From Salsipaludibacter albus (lineage in GTDB: Bacteria; Actinomycetota; Nitriliruptoria; Nitriliruptorales; Nitriliruptoraceae), in NCBI RefSeq assembly GCF_019798055.1, contig NZ_JAHOPH010000004.1, positions 1 through 64,000 on the forward strand: a stretch of DNA of 64,000 nt. The letters run 5' to 3'. The notes under the pieces were generated by a model, which was given only the letters and a program-made list of their open reading frames with translations, ran no database searches and was not told where the DNA came from. This document shows positions 35,747 to 44,173 of this stretch, piece by piece; position 1 is the first letter of the stretch, and every line of letters starts with the position of its first letter. Made by a program: the position numbers and the translations under genes.

Positions 35747-36022
35747 TCAGCCCTGTGCGGCGATGAATGCCCGGCACGCGTCGACCACGTCGTCGTGGTC
35801 CCCCTCGGCCAGGGCCTGCAGCGGACTGCGACCGTCCAGTCGACGAGCCGGCTGGCCCAGCCAGGCGGCGGCCTGGTCGTCGTCGACCCAGCCCTGCAGC
35901 AGCCGCAGGACGTCCAGGCCCGTCTCCAGGGCCGCCCGGTCGTCGCCCAGGTCGTCGACCGGCTCGTCGCCCACCAGTGCACGCAGCTCGAGCTCGTCGT
36001 CCATCGGTTCGTCGCGGTACAC
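35747..36022 (-). CDS. Small protein resembling the Xre/MbcA/ParS toxin-binding domain
   Basis: 91 residues, acidic N-terminus. The segment LRLLQGWVDDDQAAAWLGQPARRLDGRSPLQALAEG resembles the DUF2384 pattern (Trp-Leu ... Leu-x-Gly-x-Pro-Leu-x-x-Leu). No RES-domain or other toxin lies next to it, so a classical toxin-antitoxin pair is not supported. GTG 36022 lies 7 nt after the upstream stop, with GGAGGG overlapping that gene's end. Confidence 0.5.
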   Translation of the reverse strand: MYRDEPMDDELELRALVGDEPVDDLGDDRAALETGLDVLRLLQGWVDDDQAAAWLGQPARRLDGRSPLQALAEGDHDDVVDACRAFIAAQG

Positions 36023-36029
36023 GGCGCGC

Positions 36030-36359
36030 TCAGCCCTCCGCGGACTGCAGGCGACGATGGGCCGCCTCGCACGAGCGCGCGTACTCCGCGGCCGCCTCGA
36101 GCCGGTCGTCCATGCGCGACAGCTCGTCGCGCACCGCCTCCTGGCGCTCGCGGACGGCGTCGGCCAGCGGATCGTCGGTGTGGCGGAGGCGGCGGCGCAG
36201 GCGGCCGGGTGCGTCGTCGGCCGCGGCGTTGGTCTCGGCCAGGAAGCGGGTCAGCCGACGCAACTCGTCGCGGAGGTGCTCCTCGTAGCGCTGCAGGTCG
36301 GCGTGGTCCTCACGTGCCCGCAGCAGGGCGAAGTAGGCGGATTCGACCTCGGAACGCAT
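36030..36359 (-). CDS. Coiled-coil hypothetical protein
   Basis: 109 residues, almost wholly charged alpha-helix with heptads (YFALLRAREDHADLQRYEEHLRDELRRLTRFL; RERQEAVRDELSRMDDRLEAAAEYA). No domain recognised. It is followed after 7 nt by the MbcA-like gene and preceded by the SRPBCC gene 25 nt upstream, all on the minus strand, so the three may form an operon. Confidence 0.6.
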   Translation of the reverse strand: MRSEVESAYFALLRAREDHADLQRYEEHLRDELRRLTRFLAETNAAADDAPGRLRRRLRHTDDPLADAVRERQEAVRDELSRMDDRLEAAAEYARSCEAAHRRLQSAEG

Positions 36360-36384
36360 GGTGGGGTGCCTCGGATCGCGGTGG

Positions 36385-36819
36385 TCAGGTCGACTCGACG
36401 CGTGCCTTCAGGCCCTTCAGGCCGGTGTCGAGGATGGTGCGGGCCGCACGCTTCTTGATGAACCCGGGCACCGGCATCGAGATGTCGACCTCGAGGGCGT
36501 AGGTGACGTGGGTGCTGCCGTCCCGGTCGACGAGCGTGTAGCTGCCGTCGAGCTGGCGCAGCACCTCGCCCTCCAGGAGCGACCACTGGACGTCGGCGGG
36601 GCCGTCGTAGTCGTAGCGCAGCACGTAGTCGACCTGGGCGACCCGGGCGTCGACGTCGAAGCGCGCGTCGCGGGGGCGGCCCTGGCCGTCGGTGGACACG
36701 ACGTCGACGCTGTTCACGTCGTCGGACCACTCGGGATAGGCCTCGAGGTCGAGGATGACCGCCAGGACCTCGTCCGGCGTGGCGTCGATGACGACGGTGT
36801 CGCTGACCTTCTGGCCCAT
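36385..36819 (-). CDS. SRPBCC (polyketide cyclase/START-like) protein
   Basis: 144 residues: IDATPDEVLAVILDLEAYPEWSDDVNSVDVV is the classic opening, and TYALEVDISMPVPGFIKKRAARTILDTGLKGLKARVE the closing helix over the ligand cavity. It probably binds a hydrophobic ligand; no enzyme activity is implied. ATG 36819 with GAGAG upstream is used; TAGGCT about 40 nt upstream is a likely -10. Confidence 0.8.
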   Translation of the reverse strand: MGQKVSDTVVIDATPDEVLAVILDLEAYPEWSDDVNSVDVVSTDGQGRPRDARFDVDARVAQVDYVLRYDYDGPADVQWSLLEGEVLRQLDGSYTLVDRDGSTHVTYALEVDISMPVPGFIKKRAARTILDTGLKGLKARVEST

Positions 36820-36916
36820 GGCGCTCTCGATGTCGATGATGCGGCGGGAGGTGAGCCTATCGGTGGGGCTCCCGGGCGCATCCCCGGCCGCCCCTCCCCC
36901 GGTTGCGGGGGAGCAT

Positions 36917-38032
36917 TCAGCCGGCGGTCGACGTGCCCCGGGGCTGGTCCTCGGGCTGGTCATCGGGCTGGTCGTCGTGGTCATCCGCCACGACGTCCTC
37001 GGCAGGGCGCCCGCGCAGGGTGGTCGCGGTGTCGTCGGAGCCGACCGGGTCGAGCCCGCGCTCCGCGAGCTCGTCGGCGAGCCGGTCGATGCCCGCCTCC
37101 AGCGAACGCAGCCGGCCCAACCCCCGGCGCAGCTCGCGGCGCAGCCGGTCGCGCTCGACGACGGCGGCGCCGTAGCCCTCGCCGTCACCCTCCCAGGCGG
37201 GACAGACCGACTGGTGGTCGCACCAGTCGCACAGCCGGGTGGGCACGGGCTCGTACTGCTCGTCCAGCACACGACGCGCGGTGTCGACGATCGCCTCGCG
37301 CGCCCCGTCGAGGTCGAGTTCGTCGACGGCGACCCGGACCTCGACGCCGGCGACGACGTAGTCCAGGGCCACCGTGGCCGGCAGCCGTCCGTACAGGTGC
37401 TCGCAGGCCAGGGCGTAGATCGCCAGCTGGAGAGAGCCGCGGACCTTCTCGCGGTCGCGGAGCTTGCCGGTCTTGTAGTCCACGACGTGCAGGTCGCCGT
37501 CGTCGTCGACGTCGACCCGGTCGATCGACCCGACCACGAGGGCCTCGTCGCCGACGGGGAGCTCGAACCACTTCTCGGTGTCGGCGGCGGGCCGGTAGTC
37601 GTCGGCCACCCGCTGGTGGTAGCGCTGCAGGGTGTGCTGGGCACGGCGGTAGTCGTCGACCTGGCGGTCGCGTGACACCTCGGCGTAGCCGGACGAGTCC
37701 CAGTGGTCGTAGAGGAACTCGAGCAGCTCGTCCTGGGAGGGCATCCCGAACAGCGTCCGCTCGTGGAACAGCTCGAGCGCCGCGTGGATCGAGGTGCCGA
37801 AGGACAGGTAGGTCGCACTCTTTCCCGGCAGGTGGTCGACGTAGCGGTAGCGGAACCGCAGCGAGCACTGCTGGAAGGTGTCGATGCGCGAGAACGACAG
37901 CCGGACTCGCCCGTCGGTGGCGATCAGCGGCGGCCGCGTCGGCTCCAGCTCACCCCCGTCGACCCCCTCGTCGTCCTCGGTCCCGTCCAGCCGCAGCACG
38001 GCCCCGTCAGTCGTCACCGTCGTCGTCTCCAT
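36917..38032 (-). CDS. RecB-like PD-(D/E)XK nuclease with Fe-S cysteines
   Basis: 371 residues. LSFSRIDTFQQCSLRFRYRY opens the RecB/Cas4/AddB nuclease fold. GSIDRVD (Asp171), VVDYKTGK (Asp185, Lys187) and GSLQLAIYAL (Gln202) form the active site. Cys56 with Cys268, Cys271 and Cys277 (CDWCDHQSVC) make the 4Fe-4S pattern of AddB, Cas4 and Dna2. No helicase domain, addA or cas gene is near. An acidic tail follows. ATG 38032 has TAGGTT 7 nt upstream: probably leaderless. Confidence 0.85.
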   Translation of the reverse strand: METTTVTTDGAVLRLDGTEDDEGVDGGELEPTRPPLIATDGRVRLSFSRIDTFQQCSLRFRYRYVDHLPGKSATYLSFGTSIHAALELFHERTLFGMPSQDELLEFLYDHWDSSGYAEVSRDRQVDDYRRAQHTLQRYHQRVADDYRPAADTEKWFELPVGDEALVVGSIDRVDVDDDGDLHVVDYKTGKLRDREKVRGSLQLAIYALACEHLYGRLPATVALDYVVAGVEVRVAVDELDLDGAREAIVDTARRVLDEQYEPVPTRLCDWCDHQSVCPAWEGDGEGYGAAVVERDRLRRELRRGLGRLRSLEAGIDRLADELAERGLDPVGSDDTATTLRGRPAEDVVADDHDDQPDDQPEDQPRGTSTAG

Positions 38033-38039
38033 GCCCCCC

Positions 38040-38045
38040 AACCTA
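38040..38045 (-). promoter_or_regulatory. -10 box of a leaderless promoter (RecB-like nuclease)
   Basis: TAGGTT on the minus strand, 7 nt before ATG 38032. Confidence 0.5.
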
Positions 38046-38133
38046 TCCCCGCCGAGTGACACCCCCACCGACGTCTCCCACCCTGTGCATCACCCATCCC
38101 TGGGCACCCAACCAGCCTCGCCGAAGCAGAGCT

Positions 38134-38164
38134 GGACGTTGCGAGGCTCCAGCCGAGCAACTCC
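38134..38164 (-). terminator. GAGCGNAGCGA-type hairpin after an unknown gene
   Basis: GGA-C-GTTGC pairs with GCAAC-TCC; the loop is an expanded variant (GAGGCTCCAGCCGA). The left flank CGAAGCAG-GCTGGACGTTGCGAG is shared with the copy at 46406. It lies 64 nt past the stop of the gene at 38229-38702. Confidence 0.5.
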
Positions 38165-38228
38165 AACTTGGTGAGTCCGTGCCCGGAGTGGGCCAGATCC
38201 GCAGCCATCAGCCATGTCCGGGCACGGC

Positions 38229-38702
38229 TCACCAAGCGTCGAGCGGCGACTCGTCGAAGCGCATCACGATGTCGTTGGGCTGCACGGTCAGGGTGACCTC
38301 CTCCTGGGGCACCCACAGCGGGATGCAGGAGCCCTGGCCGGCGTGGCCCATCAGGAAGATGCCGAGCTCGCCGTCGGGGCTGATCCCCACCAGCTGGCGG
38401 GCGTAGGACAGCAGCTCGTGGACCTCGGCGTTGCCGGCGCGGCGACGCTGGTAGGTCTGGGCCCAGCGGGACTCGCTGCGTCCGTAGTTGGCGATGATCT
38501 GCCCGTTGGAGATCTTGGCCAGGGAGTTCAGGCTGCGAACGGACTTGAGCGCCTTGTCGCCCTTGGCGGTCTTGGCCAGGCGCACGGCGGCATCGGGGTT
38601 GGACAGGATCCCCGGGAGTTCGTCGAGGTCGAACGTGCCGGCGGCCTGGGCCGCCTTCTGGCGTTCGACCGGGATCTGGATCGAGGTCTTCTTGGCTGCC
38701 AC
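38229..38702 (-). CDS. Hypothetical protein
   Basis: 157 residues, basic and mainly helical in the first half (VAAKKTSIQIPVERQKAAQAAGTFDLDELPG), then a beta-rich end (IPLWVPQEEVTLTVQPNDIVMRFDESPLDAW). A short GHAGQGSCIPLW motif is striking but not recognised. No signal peptide or membrane helix. GTG 38702 has AGGA 7 nt upstream. It is next to tRNA-Glu on the same strand. No function can be given. Confidence 0.6.
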   Translation of the reverse strand: MAAKKTSIQIPVERQKAAQAAGTFDLDELPGILSNPDAAVRLAKTAKGDKALKSVRSLNSLAKISNGQIIANYGRSESRWAQTYQRRRAGNAEVHELLSYARQLVGISPDGELGIFLMGHAGQGSCIPLWVPQEEVTLTVQPNDIVMRFDESPLDAW

Positions 38703-38799
38703 GATGGTCCTCGGAGGGGTTGCGGGCGGAGATGTCGGGTCGGGTGCGACGACGCCGCCCCCCCGACCGGGAGGTCGGGTGGTCGCGACGCGGACGTGG

Positions 38800-38875
38800 T
38801 GGTACCCCCGACGGGATTCGAACCCGCGTCACCACCTTGAAAGGGTGGGATCCTCGACCGCTGGACGACGGGGGC
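38800..38875 (-). tRNA. tRNA-Glu (anticodon TTC)
   Basis: 76 nt folding into a full cloverleaf. Acceptor GCCCCCG pairs with CGGGGGT (G1-U72 wobble, common in actinobacterial tRNA-Glu). The anticodon stem CCACC/GGTGG encloses CTTTCAA, so the anticodon is TTC. The T arm is GGGTTCGAATCC, the discriminator is A, and CCA is encoded. No attachment-site duplication or integrase gene was seen beside it. Confidence 0.95.
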
Positions 38876-38903
38876 GTGGGGCCGGGTGGACGAAAGGGGC
38901 AGG

Positions 38904-39689
38904 CTACCGGGCAGGCTGGTCGGCCTGCCGGGCGCGCACGGATCGTGGATGCAGGCCGTCGGGGTGGCGGGGCCGCTGGATGCCCCAGCCAACCACCTTG
39001 ACCATCGCCTCGGCGACGATCGATCGCGAGATCTTCGACGCGCCGACGGTCCGCTCGACGAACGAGATCGGCACCTCGGCCAGGACGAACCCGGCCCGGT
39101 GCGCGGCGACGACCGTCTCGAGCTGGAACGAGTAGCCCTCGGAGTCCAGGTCGGCCAGCCCGATCGCGTCGAGCACCGCCGCGCGGAAGACGCGGTAGCC
39201 CGAGGTGGCGTCGTGCACCGGCACCCCGGTCAACGCCTGGACGTAGACGTTTCCTCCCGACGACAGCATCCGGCGGTGCCATGGCCAGTTGACCGTGCCG
39301 CCGCCCGGGACGTAGCGCGACCCGATCACCAGGTCGGCGTCACGGGTCGCGGCCAGCATCTCCGGCAGGTGCACGGGGTCGTGCGACAGGTCGGCGTCCA
39401 TCTCGACCAGCAGCGGGTAGCCCCGCTCCAGCCCCCACCCCAGCCCGGCGCGGTAGGCGGCCCCGAGTCCGGCCTTCTCGGGACGGTGCAGCACGTGGAC
39501 GCGTGGCTCACGGGCCGCCAAGTCGTCGGCCCACTCCCCCGTGCCGTCCGGTGAGCTGTCGTCGACGACCAGCAGGTCGACCCCCGCCGGGCTGGCCAGG
39601 ACACGCTCGGCCAATCGCGGCAGGCTCTCGCGCTCGTTGTAGGTGGGGGTCACCACCAGCGTGTCGCTGGTTCGATCGGGCGGCGTCAT
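38904..39689 (-). CDS. Polyprenol monophosphomannose synthase (Ppm1/DPM1 type)
   Basis: 261-residue GT2 glycosyltransferase: TLVVTPTYNERESLPRL, LLVVDDSSPDGTGEWAD, GLGAAYRAGLGWGLERGYPLLVEMDADLSHDP (DxD-like site) and GSRYVPGG. It makes polyprenyl-phosphate mannose from GDP-mannose for lipoglycans and protein mannosylation. It overlaps lnt by 4 nt (ATGA), the same coupling known for the Lnt-Ppm1 pair or fusion in mycobacteria. Confidence 0.88.
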   Translation of the reverse strand: MTPPDRTSDTLVVTPTYNERESLPRLAERVLASPAGVDLLVVDDSSPDGTGEWADDLAAREPRVHVLHRPEKAGLGAAYRAGLGWGLERGYPLLVEMDADLSHDPVHLPEMLAATRDADLVIGSRYVPGGGTVNWPWHRRMLSSGGNVYVQALTGVPVHDATSGYRVFRAAVLDAIGLADLDSEGYSFQLETVVAAHRAGFVLAEVPISFVERTVGASKISRSIVAEAMVKVVGWGIQRPRHPDGLHPRSVRARQADQPAR

Positions 39690-41329
39690 GCCTGGTTCCT
39701 CCGATGGATGGCGAGGACGGCTGCAGCGAGGACGGCGAGCACGACCACGGCCCGCCCGACCGGGTCGAGGACGTCACCGATCCGCAGGAACGGGGTCATG
39801 CTCGTGGCCAGGCCGACCTCGTCGCGGACCGAGTCGACCGTGAACAGCTCGGTGGTGCCGTGGGTCGCACCGTCGGGGTCCACCATCGTGGTGATGCCCG
39901 AGGTCGTGGCGTGGACCACCCAGCGTCCGGTCTCGATGGCCCGCAGCCGTGACTGGGCGACGTGCTGGGCGGGCTCGCCGCTGCGCCCGAACGACGAGTC
40001 CGACGACGAGATGACCACCAGCTCGGCGGGGTCGTCGCCGGCCAGGACGTTCGAGCGTACGGCATCCGGGTACATCGACTCGAAGCAGATCCCCACGGCG
40101 ACGTCCACGTCACCGACCCGCACGGTCGTCGCCTCGGTGCCCGGCAGCACGTCGCGCGGGACCTGGCGCAGCGGGGGGTACCAGTCGATCAGCGATCGGA
40201 ACGGCACGTACTCGCCGAACGGGACGAGCACGCGCTTGCGGTAGGTGTCTCCCAGGGTCCCGTCCACCCCCACCACGGTGCTGACCCGGAACAGGTTGGT
40301 GGAGTCGGGGTCCTCGAGGTCGGTGCCCAGCAGGAGCCGACCGTCGGTCAGCGCGCCCGCCTCGGCCACGACCGCGGCCAGGTCGGCATCCCGTGCCGGG
40401 TCCAGTCCGACCGTCCCCTCCGGCCAGACCACCAGGTCGGCCGGGCCGTCCGCGGCGATCGACGCCGCCGTCTCGTCGAGGGCCTGGGTCGCCACGGTGC
40501 GTGCGTCGTCGCGGTACGGGCCCTGGGGGAACTCGATGTCGTTGCCCTGCACGGCCAGCACGTCGATGCTGCCGGTGCGCTCCGGCGGGGCGACCGTCAC
40601 CAGGGTCACGGCCAGCAGGGTCAGCACGACCCCGCCGGTGCCGAACGTCGAGGCCCCGGTCGCGGCGTCGAGCCGGCCCCGCCAGCCACCGGGTGGGGCA
40701 GCCCCGCCCCTCGTCCGCCGTGGCCGGGGGTGGTCCTCGGCCGGGGGGGTCGCCCGGTGGGCCAGCAGCCCGTCGCGCACCGCGACCCAGGCGAACAGCG
40801 AGACCGACGCCACGACCAGGGTCAGCCCCTTCTCGCCCAGCACGCGGGCGACCGGCACCAGCCACGCGTTGTCGGCCTGGCTGACCCCGAGCGTCCCCCA
40901 TCCGAACCCGCTGAACGGCCACGCGCCCCGCCAGGCGTCGATCCCGACCCACACGATCGGGGCGAGCACGATCGTCCAGCGACGCTGCAGCAGCCACGCC
41001 AGCAGCTCGGCGAGCAGGGCCCACCATGCCGCCCCGACCAGGGCCAGCAGGATCCAGGCGACCACGCCCGCGCGGTTGGCGATCCAGTGGATCAGCAGGA
41101 GGTTGCCCAGCAGCCCGGCGGTGAAGCCCATCACGGCCGGGCGACGTCCCAGCGCCAGCGCCCCCTCCCCCGCCAGCGCGAGCAGCGCCGGGACGGCGAA
41201 GGCCAGCGGCCAGGCGGCCACGGGCGGATGGATGCCCGCCAGCAGGAACCCGGCGAGGATCGCGGCGCCCCAGGGCAGCAGGGCCGCCGACCACGACACG
41301 GCCTCGGGGGTGGCCGAACGTTCGGTCAC
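39686..41329 (-). CDS. lnt: Apolipoprotein N-acyltransferase
   Basis: 547 residues: ~6 membrane helices (to ~residue 200), a hydrophilic linker, then a nitrilase domain with the Glu-Lys-Cys triad (VVWPEGTVG, RKRVLVPFGEYVPFR, VGICFES) and a last membrane helix. Lnt adds the third acyl chain to lipoproteins such as the BmpA protein here. GTG 41329 has TGAGGA 4 nt upstream and was preferred to GTG 41350, which has none. Confidence 0.88.
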   Translation of the reverse strand: MTERSATPEAVSWSAALLPWGAAILAGFLLAGIHPPVAAWPLAFAVPALLALAGEGALALGRRPAVMGFTAGLLGNLLLIHWIANRAGVVAWILLALVGAAWWALLAELLAWLLQRRWTIVLAPIVWVGIDAWRGAWPFSGFGWGTLGVSQADNAWLVPVARVLGEKGLTLVVASVSLFAWVAVRDGLLAHRATPPAEDHPRPRRTRGGAAPPGGWRGRLDAATGASTFGTGGVVLTLLAVTLVTVAPPERTGSIDVLAVQGNDIEFPQGPYRDDARTVATQALDETAASIAADGPADLVVWPEGTVGLDPARDADLAAVVAEAGALTDGRLLLGTDLEDPDSTNLFRVSTVVGVDGTLGDTYRKRVLVPFGEYVPFRSLIDWYPPLRQVPRDVLPGTEATTVRVGDVDVAVGICFESMYPDAVRSNVLAGDDPAELVVISSSDSSFGRSGEPAQHVAQSRLRAIETGRWVVHATTSGITTMVDPDGATHGTTELFTVDSVRDEVGLATSMTPFLRIGDVLDPVGRAVVVLAVLAAAVLAIHRRNQA

Positions 41330-41406
41330 CCGGTCCTCACCAGGGGTCACGCCGACGCCGGTGACCGGGGCGGTGCGGGCGGGGCGACACGGCGGGTCAT
41401 CGCGGC

Positions 41407-41937
41407 CTACACGCAGTCACGGCAGAGGAGCTTGTCCTCGTCGGCCAGCGCTGACTCCCGCTTGGCCATGAAGCAGGAGCGGCACACGAACTCGCCCTCG
41501 CGCACCTCGTCGTCCACGTCCAGTTCACGGGCTCCGGCCGAGACGTCGGGGTCCAGCTCGTCGAGCAGGTCGTCGGCGTCCTCCACGAGCGCGGTCGCGG
41601 GAGCGTCCCCGCCGACCACCTCGTCGTCGCCGACCGCGGACGGGTCGGCGTCCGCGTCGGCCTCGGCGAGCTCGTCGAGCGACTCCTCGGGAACGTCGGA
41701 GTCGTCGTCGGTGTCGTCGAGGTCTTCCAGGCCGAGCACGGCCAGCTCCCCGTCGAGCTCCTCGGACAGGTCGTCGGGGAGGTCGTCGTCGTCGAGGTCC
41801 CCCGGTTCGAGGTCGTCGCCGAAGTCGAACTCCTCGTCGAGGCCGAGCTCGTCGGTGTCCGCGTCGTCCGGGAGATCGTCCTCGAGCGCGTCGAGGTCGT
41901 CCAGGTCGAGGTCGTCGGTGTCGTCGAAGTCTGCCAC
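41407..41937 (-). CDS. DUF4193-like acidic protein with C-terminal zinc ribbon
   Basis: 176 residues. A very Asp/Glu-rich disordered region (~1-125) precedes EFVCRSCFMAKRESALADEDKLLCRDC, two CxxC pairs as in actinobacterial DUF4193. Most DUF4193 proteins are ~100 residues, so the acidic region is expanded here. Function unknown. GTG 41937 with GGAGGG 11 nt upstream was chosen because residues before it are Pro/Arg-rich frame extension. Confidence 0.75.
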   Translation of the reverse strand: MADFDDTDDLDLDDLDALEDDLPDDADTDELGLDEEFDFGDDLEPGDLDDDDLPDDLSEELDGELAVLGLEDLDDTDDDSDVPEESLDELAEADADADPSAVGDDEVVGGDAPATALVEDADDLLDELDPDVSAGARELDVDDEVREGEFVCRSCFMAKRESALADEDKLLCRDCV

Positions 41938-42045
41938 TGAGGTCGGCCCTCCAGCAGGTCCAGTGGGTGACGCGGCGGACGGTAGCGCATCACGACGGGC
42001 ACGCCGTCGGGCCGTCCGGCCGGGCGAGGGAACGCCCGGTGCCAC

Positions 42046-43659
42046 CTACCCCAGGTCGAGATCCCCGTGCACGACCCGGCCCTTGACGACCGTGAGGACG
42101 CAGGACGCGCCGCGCGGGTCGTCGGCCTCGTAGGGATCGCCCTCCCAGGCCGTCAGGTCGGCCCGCATCCCGGCGCGCAGCACCCCGACCCAACGCTCCT
42201 GGCGGGCAGCATGTCGGCCACCCAGGGTCGAGGCCGACACGGCCTCCAGGCGGGTGATCTCGTGGCGGTGGCGGTGCCGGTGCTCGGCGGCCCAGACCAT
42301 CTCCCACGGCGCGATCGGCGTGACGTTGGCGTCCGAGCCGAAGGCGAGCGGCACCCCCCGGTCGGCCAGGGCCCGGTAGGGATTGGTGGTGGTCGCACGA
42401 TGCGGGCCCAGCCGCTGCTCGTAGAGTCCACCCGGGCCACCCCACAACGTCTCGAAGGCGGGTTGTGCCGACAGGACGATCCCCAGCTCCACGAGGTCGT
42501 CGAGCTGGTCGGGACGGACCACCTCGCCGTGCTCGATGCGGTGGCGCAGGCGCCGGACGGCGTCCGCGAGGTGCTCGGGCAGGTCCGCCACGACCCGGTG
42601 CCAGCACCGGATGGCCTGGTCGATCGCGGCGTCGCCGATGGCGTGCACCGCGACCTGCATCCCGGCGTGGGTGGCCTCGGTGAACAGTTCCACCAGCGTG
42701 GCGTCCGCATACTCGAGGTCACCCGACCCGGGGTGGTCGGCGTAGGGCTGGGTGAGGGCCGCGGTGTGGGACCCCAGGCTGCCGTCGAGCCAGATGTCGC
42801 CACCCACGTGGCGCAGGTCCCGGTCGAGGGCGAAGGAGAGGTCCGTGGCGCCCCAGTAGGGCACGACCTCCAGGCCCCAGTCGCCCTCGCACCAGGCGTC
42901 GAAGTCGGTCTCGCCCATGGCGTCGGGGCCACCCATCTCGTGGACGGTGCCGACCCCGCGGGACACGGCGAAGCGCACCGCCTCGGCCCGGGCCCGGTCG
43001 AGGTCGGCCTCCGACATCGCACCGACGGCCCAGCGCCGGGCAACCTTGTTCGCGTCGCGACGCAGCCGTCCGGTCGGGCGCCCGTCCGCGTCCCGCTCGA
43101 TCCCACCCGTGCGGGTGAGCGGTGCGGAGCGCAGGGTCGAGGTGTCGACCAGGGAGGAGTGGCTGTCGATGCGGGCCAACGTGACGGGACGGCCGCCGGA
43201 GGCCTCGTGGAGCTGCTCGGGCGTCGGCAGGGGCTGGTCCCAGTCGTGGTCGTCCCAGCCGTGCCCCCAGATCACCCGCCCGGTGTCCTGCTCGGCGTGC
43301 AGGCGCACCGCCCGCAGCAGCTCGTCGGGCGAGCGCACCCCCGACAGGTCGAGCCCGAGCAGGCTGATGCCGGTCGGGGTCAGGTGCACGTGGCTGTCGA
43401 CGAAGGACGGCCCGATGACGCACCCGTCGAGGTCGATGCGGCGGGCATGCGGCGGGGCGAGGTCGGGGTCGTCGCCCACCCAGACCACCCGCGTGCCACG
43501 CACCAGCAGGGCCCGAGCCTGGTAGCGGCCGTGGCCGAGGGTCACGACACGATCCGCGGTGAGCAGGACCCCGCGGGCGCCCGGCCCGTCGGGCTCGCCG
43601 TCTGCCGGCGACGTCGCCACCGACATCCGCGGCCCCCCCAGATCCCCAGTCGGGTTCAT
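42046..43659 (-). CDS. Amidohydrolase of the YtcJ/family 3 type
   Basis: 537-residue metal-dependent hydrolase: GPSFVDSHVHLTPTG (HxH), GTVHEMGGPDAMGE, HAIGDAAIDQAI, RIEHGEVV and AFGSDANVTPIAPW carry the metal and active-site residues of the TIM-barrel. Paralogues act on amides or formamides of unknown identity. ATG 43659 with AGGCGAG upstream; ATG 43626 is possible. 108 nt separate it from the DUF4193 gene downstream. Confidence 0.85.
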   Translation of the reverse strand: MNPTGDLGGPRMSVATSPADGEPDGPGARGVLLTADRVVTLGHGRYQARALLVRGTRVVWVGDDPDLAPPHARRIDLDGCVIGPSFVDSHVHLTPTGISLLGLDLSGVRSPDELLRAVRLHAEQDTGRVIWGHGWDDHDWDQPLPTPEQLHEASGGRPVTLARIDSHSSLVDTSTLRSAPLTRTGGIERDADGRPTGRLRRDANKVARRWAVGAMSEADLDRARAEAVRFAVSRGVGTVHEMGGPDAMGETDFDAWCEGDWGLEVVPYWGATDLSFALDRDLRHVGGDIWLDGSLGSHTAALTQPYADHPGSGDLEYADATLVELFTEATHAGMQVAVHAIGDAAIDQAIRCWHRVVADLPEHLADAVRRLRHRIEHGEVVRPDQLDDLVELGIVLSAQPAFETLWGGPGGLYEQRLGPHRATTTNPYRALADRGVPLAFGSDANVTPIAPWEMVWAAEHRHRHRHEITRLEAVSASTLGGRHAARQERWVGVLRAGMRADLTAWEGDPYEADDPRGASCVLTVVKGRVVHGDLDLG

Positions 43660-43828
43660 CTCGCCTGTCCCGGGACGAAGTCGTCGGTCGTCGGTCGTAG
43701 CTCGTCGTCGGTTCCCGCTCGGTTGCCACCAGGCAACGTGACGCTGAACGCTAGCACCGCCACGGGCCGACGTCGCGGATCTGGTGCCGTCGGTTCGGGG
43801 GGGTCGGTGACGGCACGCAGGCGACGCG

Positions 43829-44173
43829 TCAGCCGCCCGCCGCGCCGGCCATCGCCATCACCACGACCGTCGCGACGAACAGGACCAGCCCCACCACGAC
43901 GCGACCCCGGGACACCGTGCGTCCGCGGAACTCGTCGACCACCGCGGTCCCCAGGGCCAGCAGTGCACCGATCGCGAAGGTCGTCCCCAGGACGAGGAGC
44001 AGGACCACCGCGGCGACCGCCCCGGAGCCACCGGACATGCCGGTGACGACGGCCCCCACGACGGCCAGGCCGAGGCCGACCGCCAGCACGATCGCGACCA
44101 GGCGCAGCCGCCGGTCGGGGACCCGGCCGGACGCCGGGTCCCGGTCCTGCTCGGACCCGGGCGACGACGTCAT
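43829..44173 (-). CDS. Three-helix membrane protein, coupled to pepQ
   Basis: 114 residues: a charged N-terminus, then three hydrophobic helices (LVAIVLAVGLGLAVVGAVV, VAAVVLLLVLGTTFAIGALLAL, VVVGLVLFVATVVVMAMAG). No family recognised. ATG 44173 overlaps the upstream peptidase stop by 4 nt (ATGA), so it is co-translated with it. Confidence 0.65.
   Translation of the reverse strand: MTSSPGSEQDRDPASGRVPDRRLRLVAIVLAVGLGLAVVGAVVTGMSGGSGAVAAVVLLLVLGTTFAIGALLALGTAVVDEFRGRTVSRGRVVVGLVLFVATVVVMAMAGAAGG

Noticed and set aside
35747-36359. Toxin-antitoxin operon
   Set aside because: The MbcA-like domain match is weak and no RES, PIN or other toxin fold is recognisable in the partner.
38800-38875. Integration site at tRNA-Glu
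   Set aside because: No duplicated tRNA 3' end, integrase or foreign gene content was found beside it; flanking genes look native.
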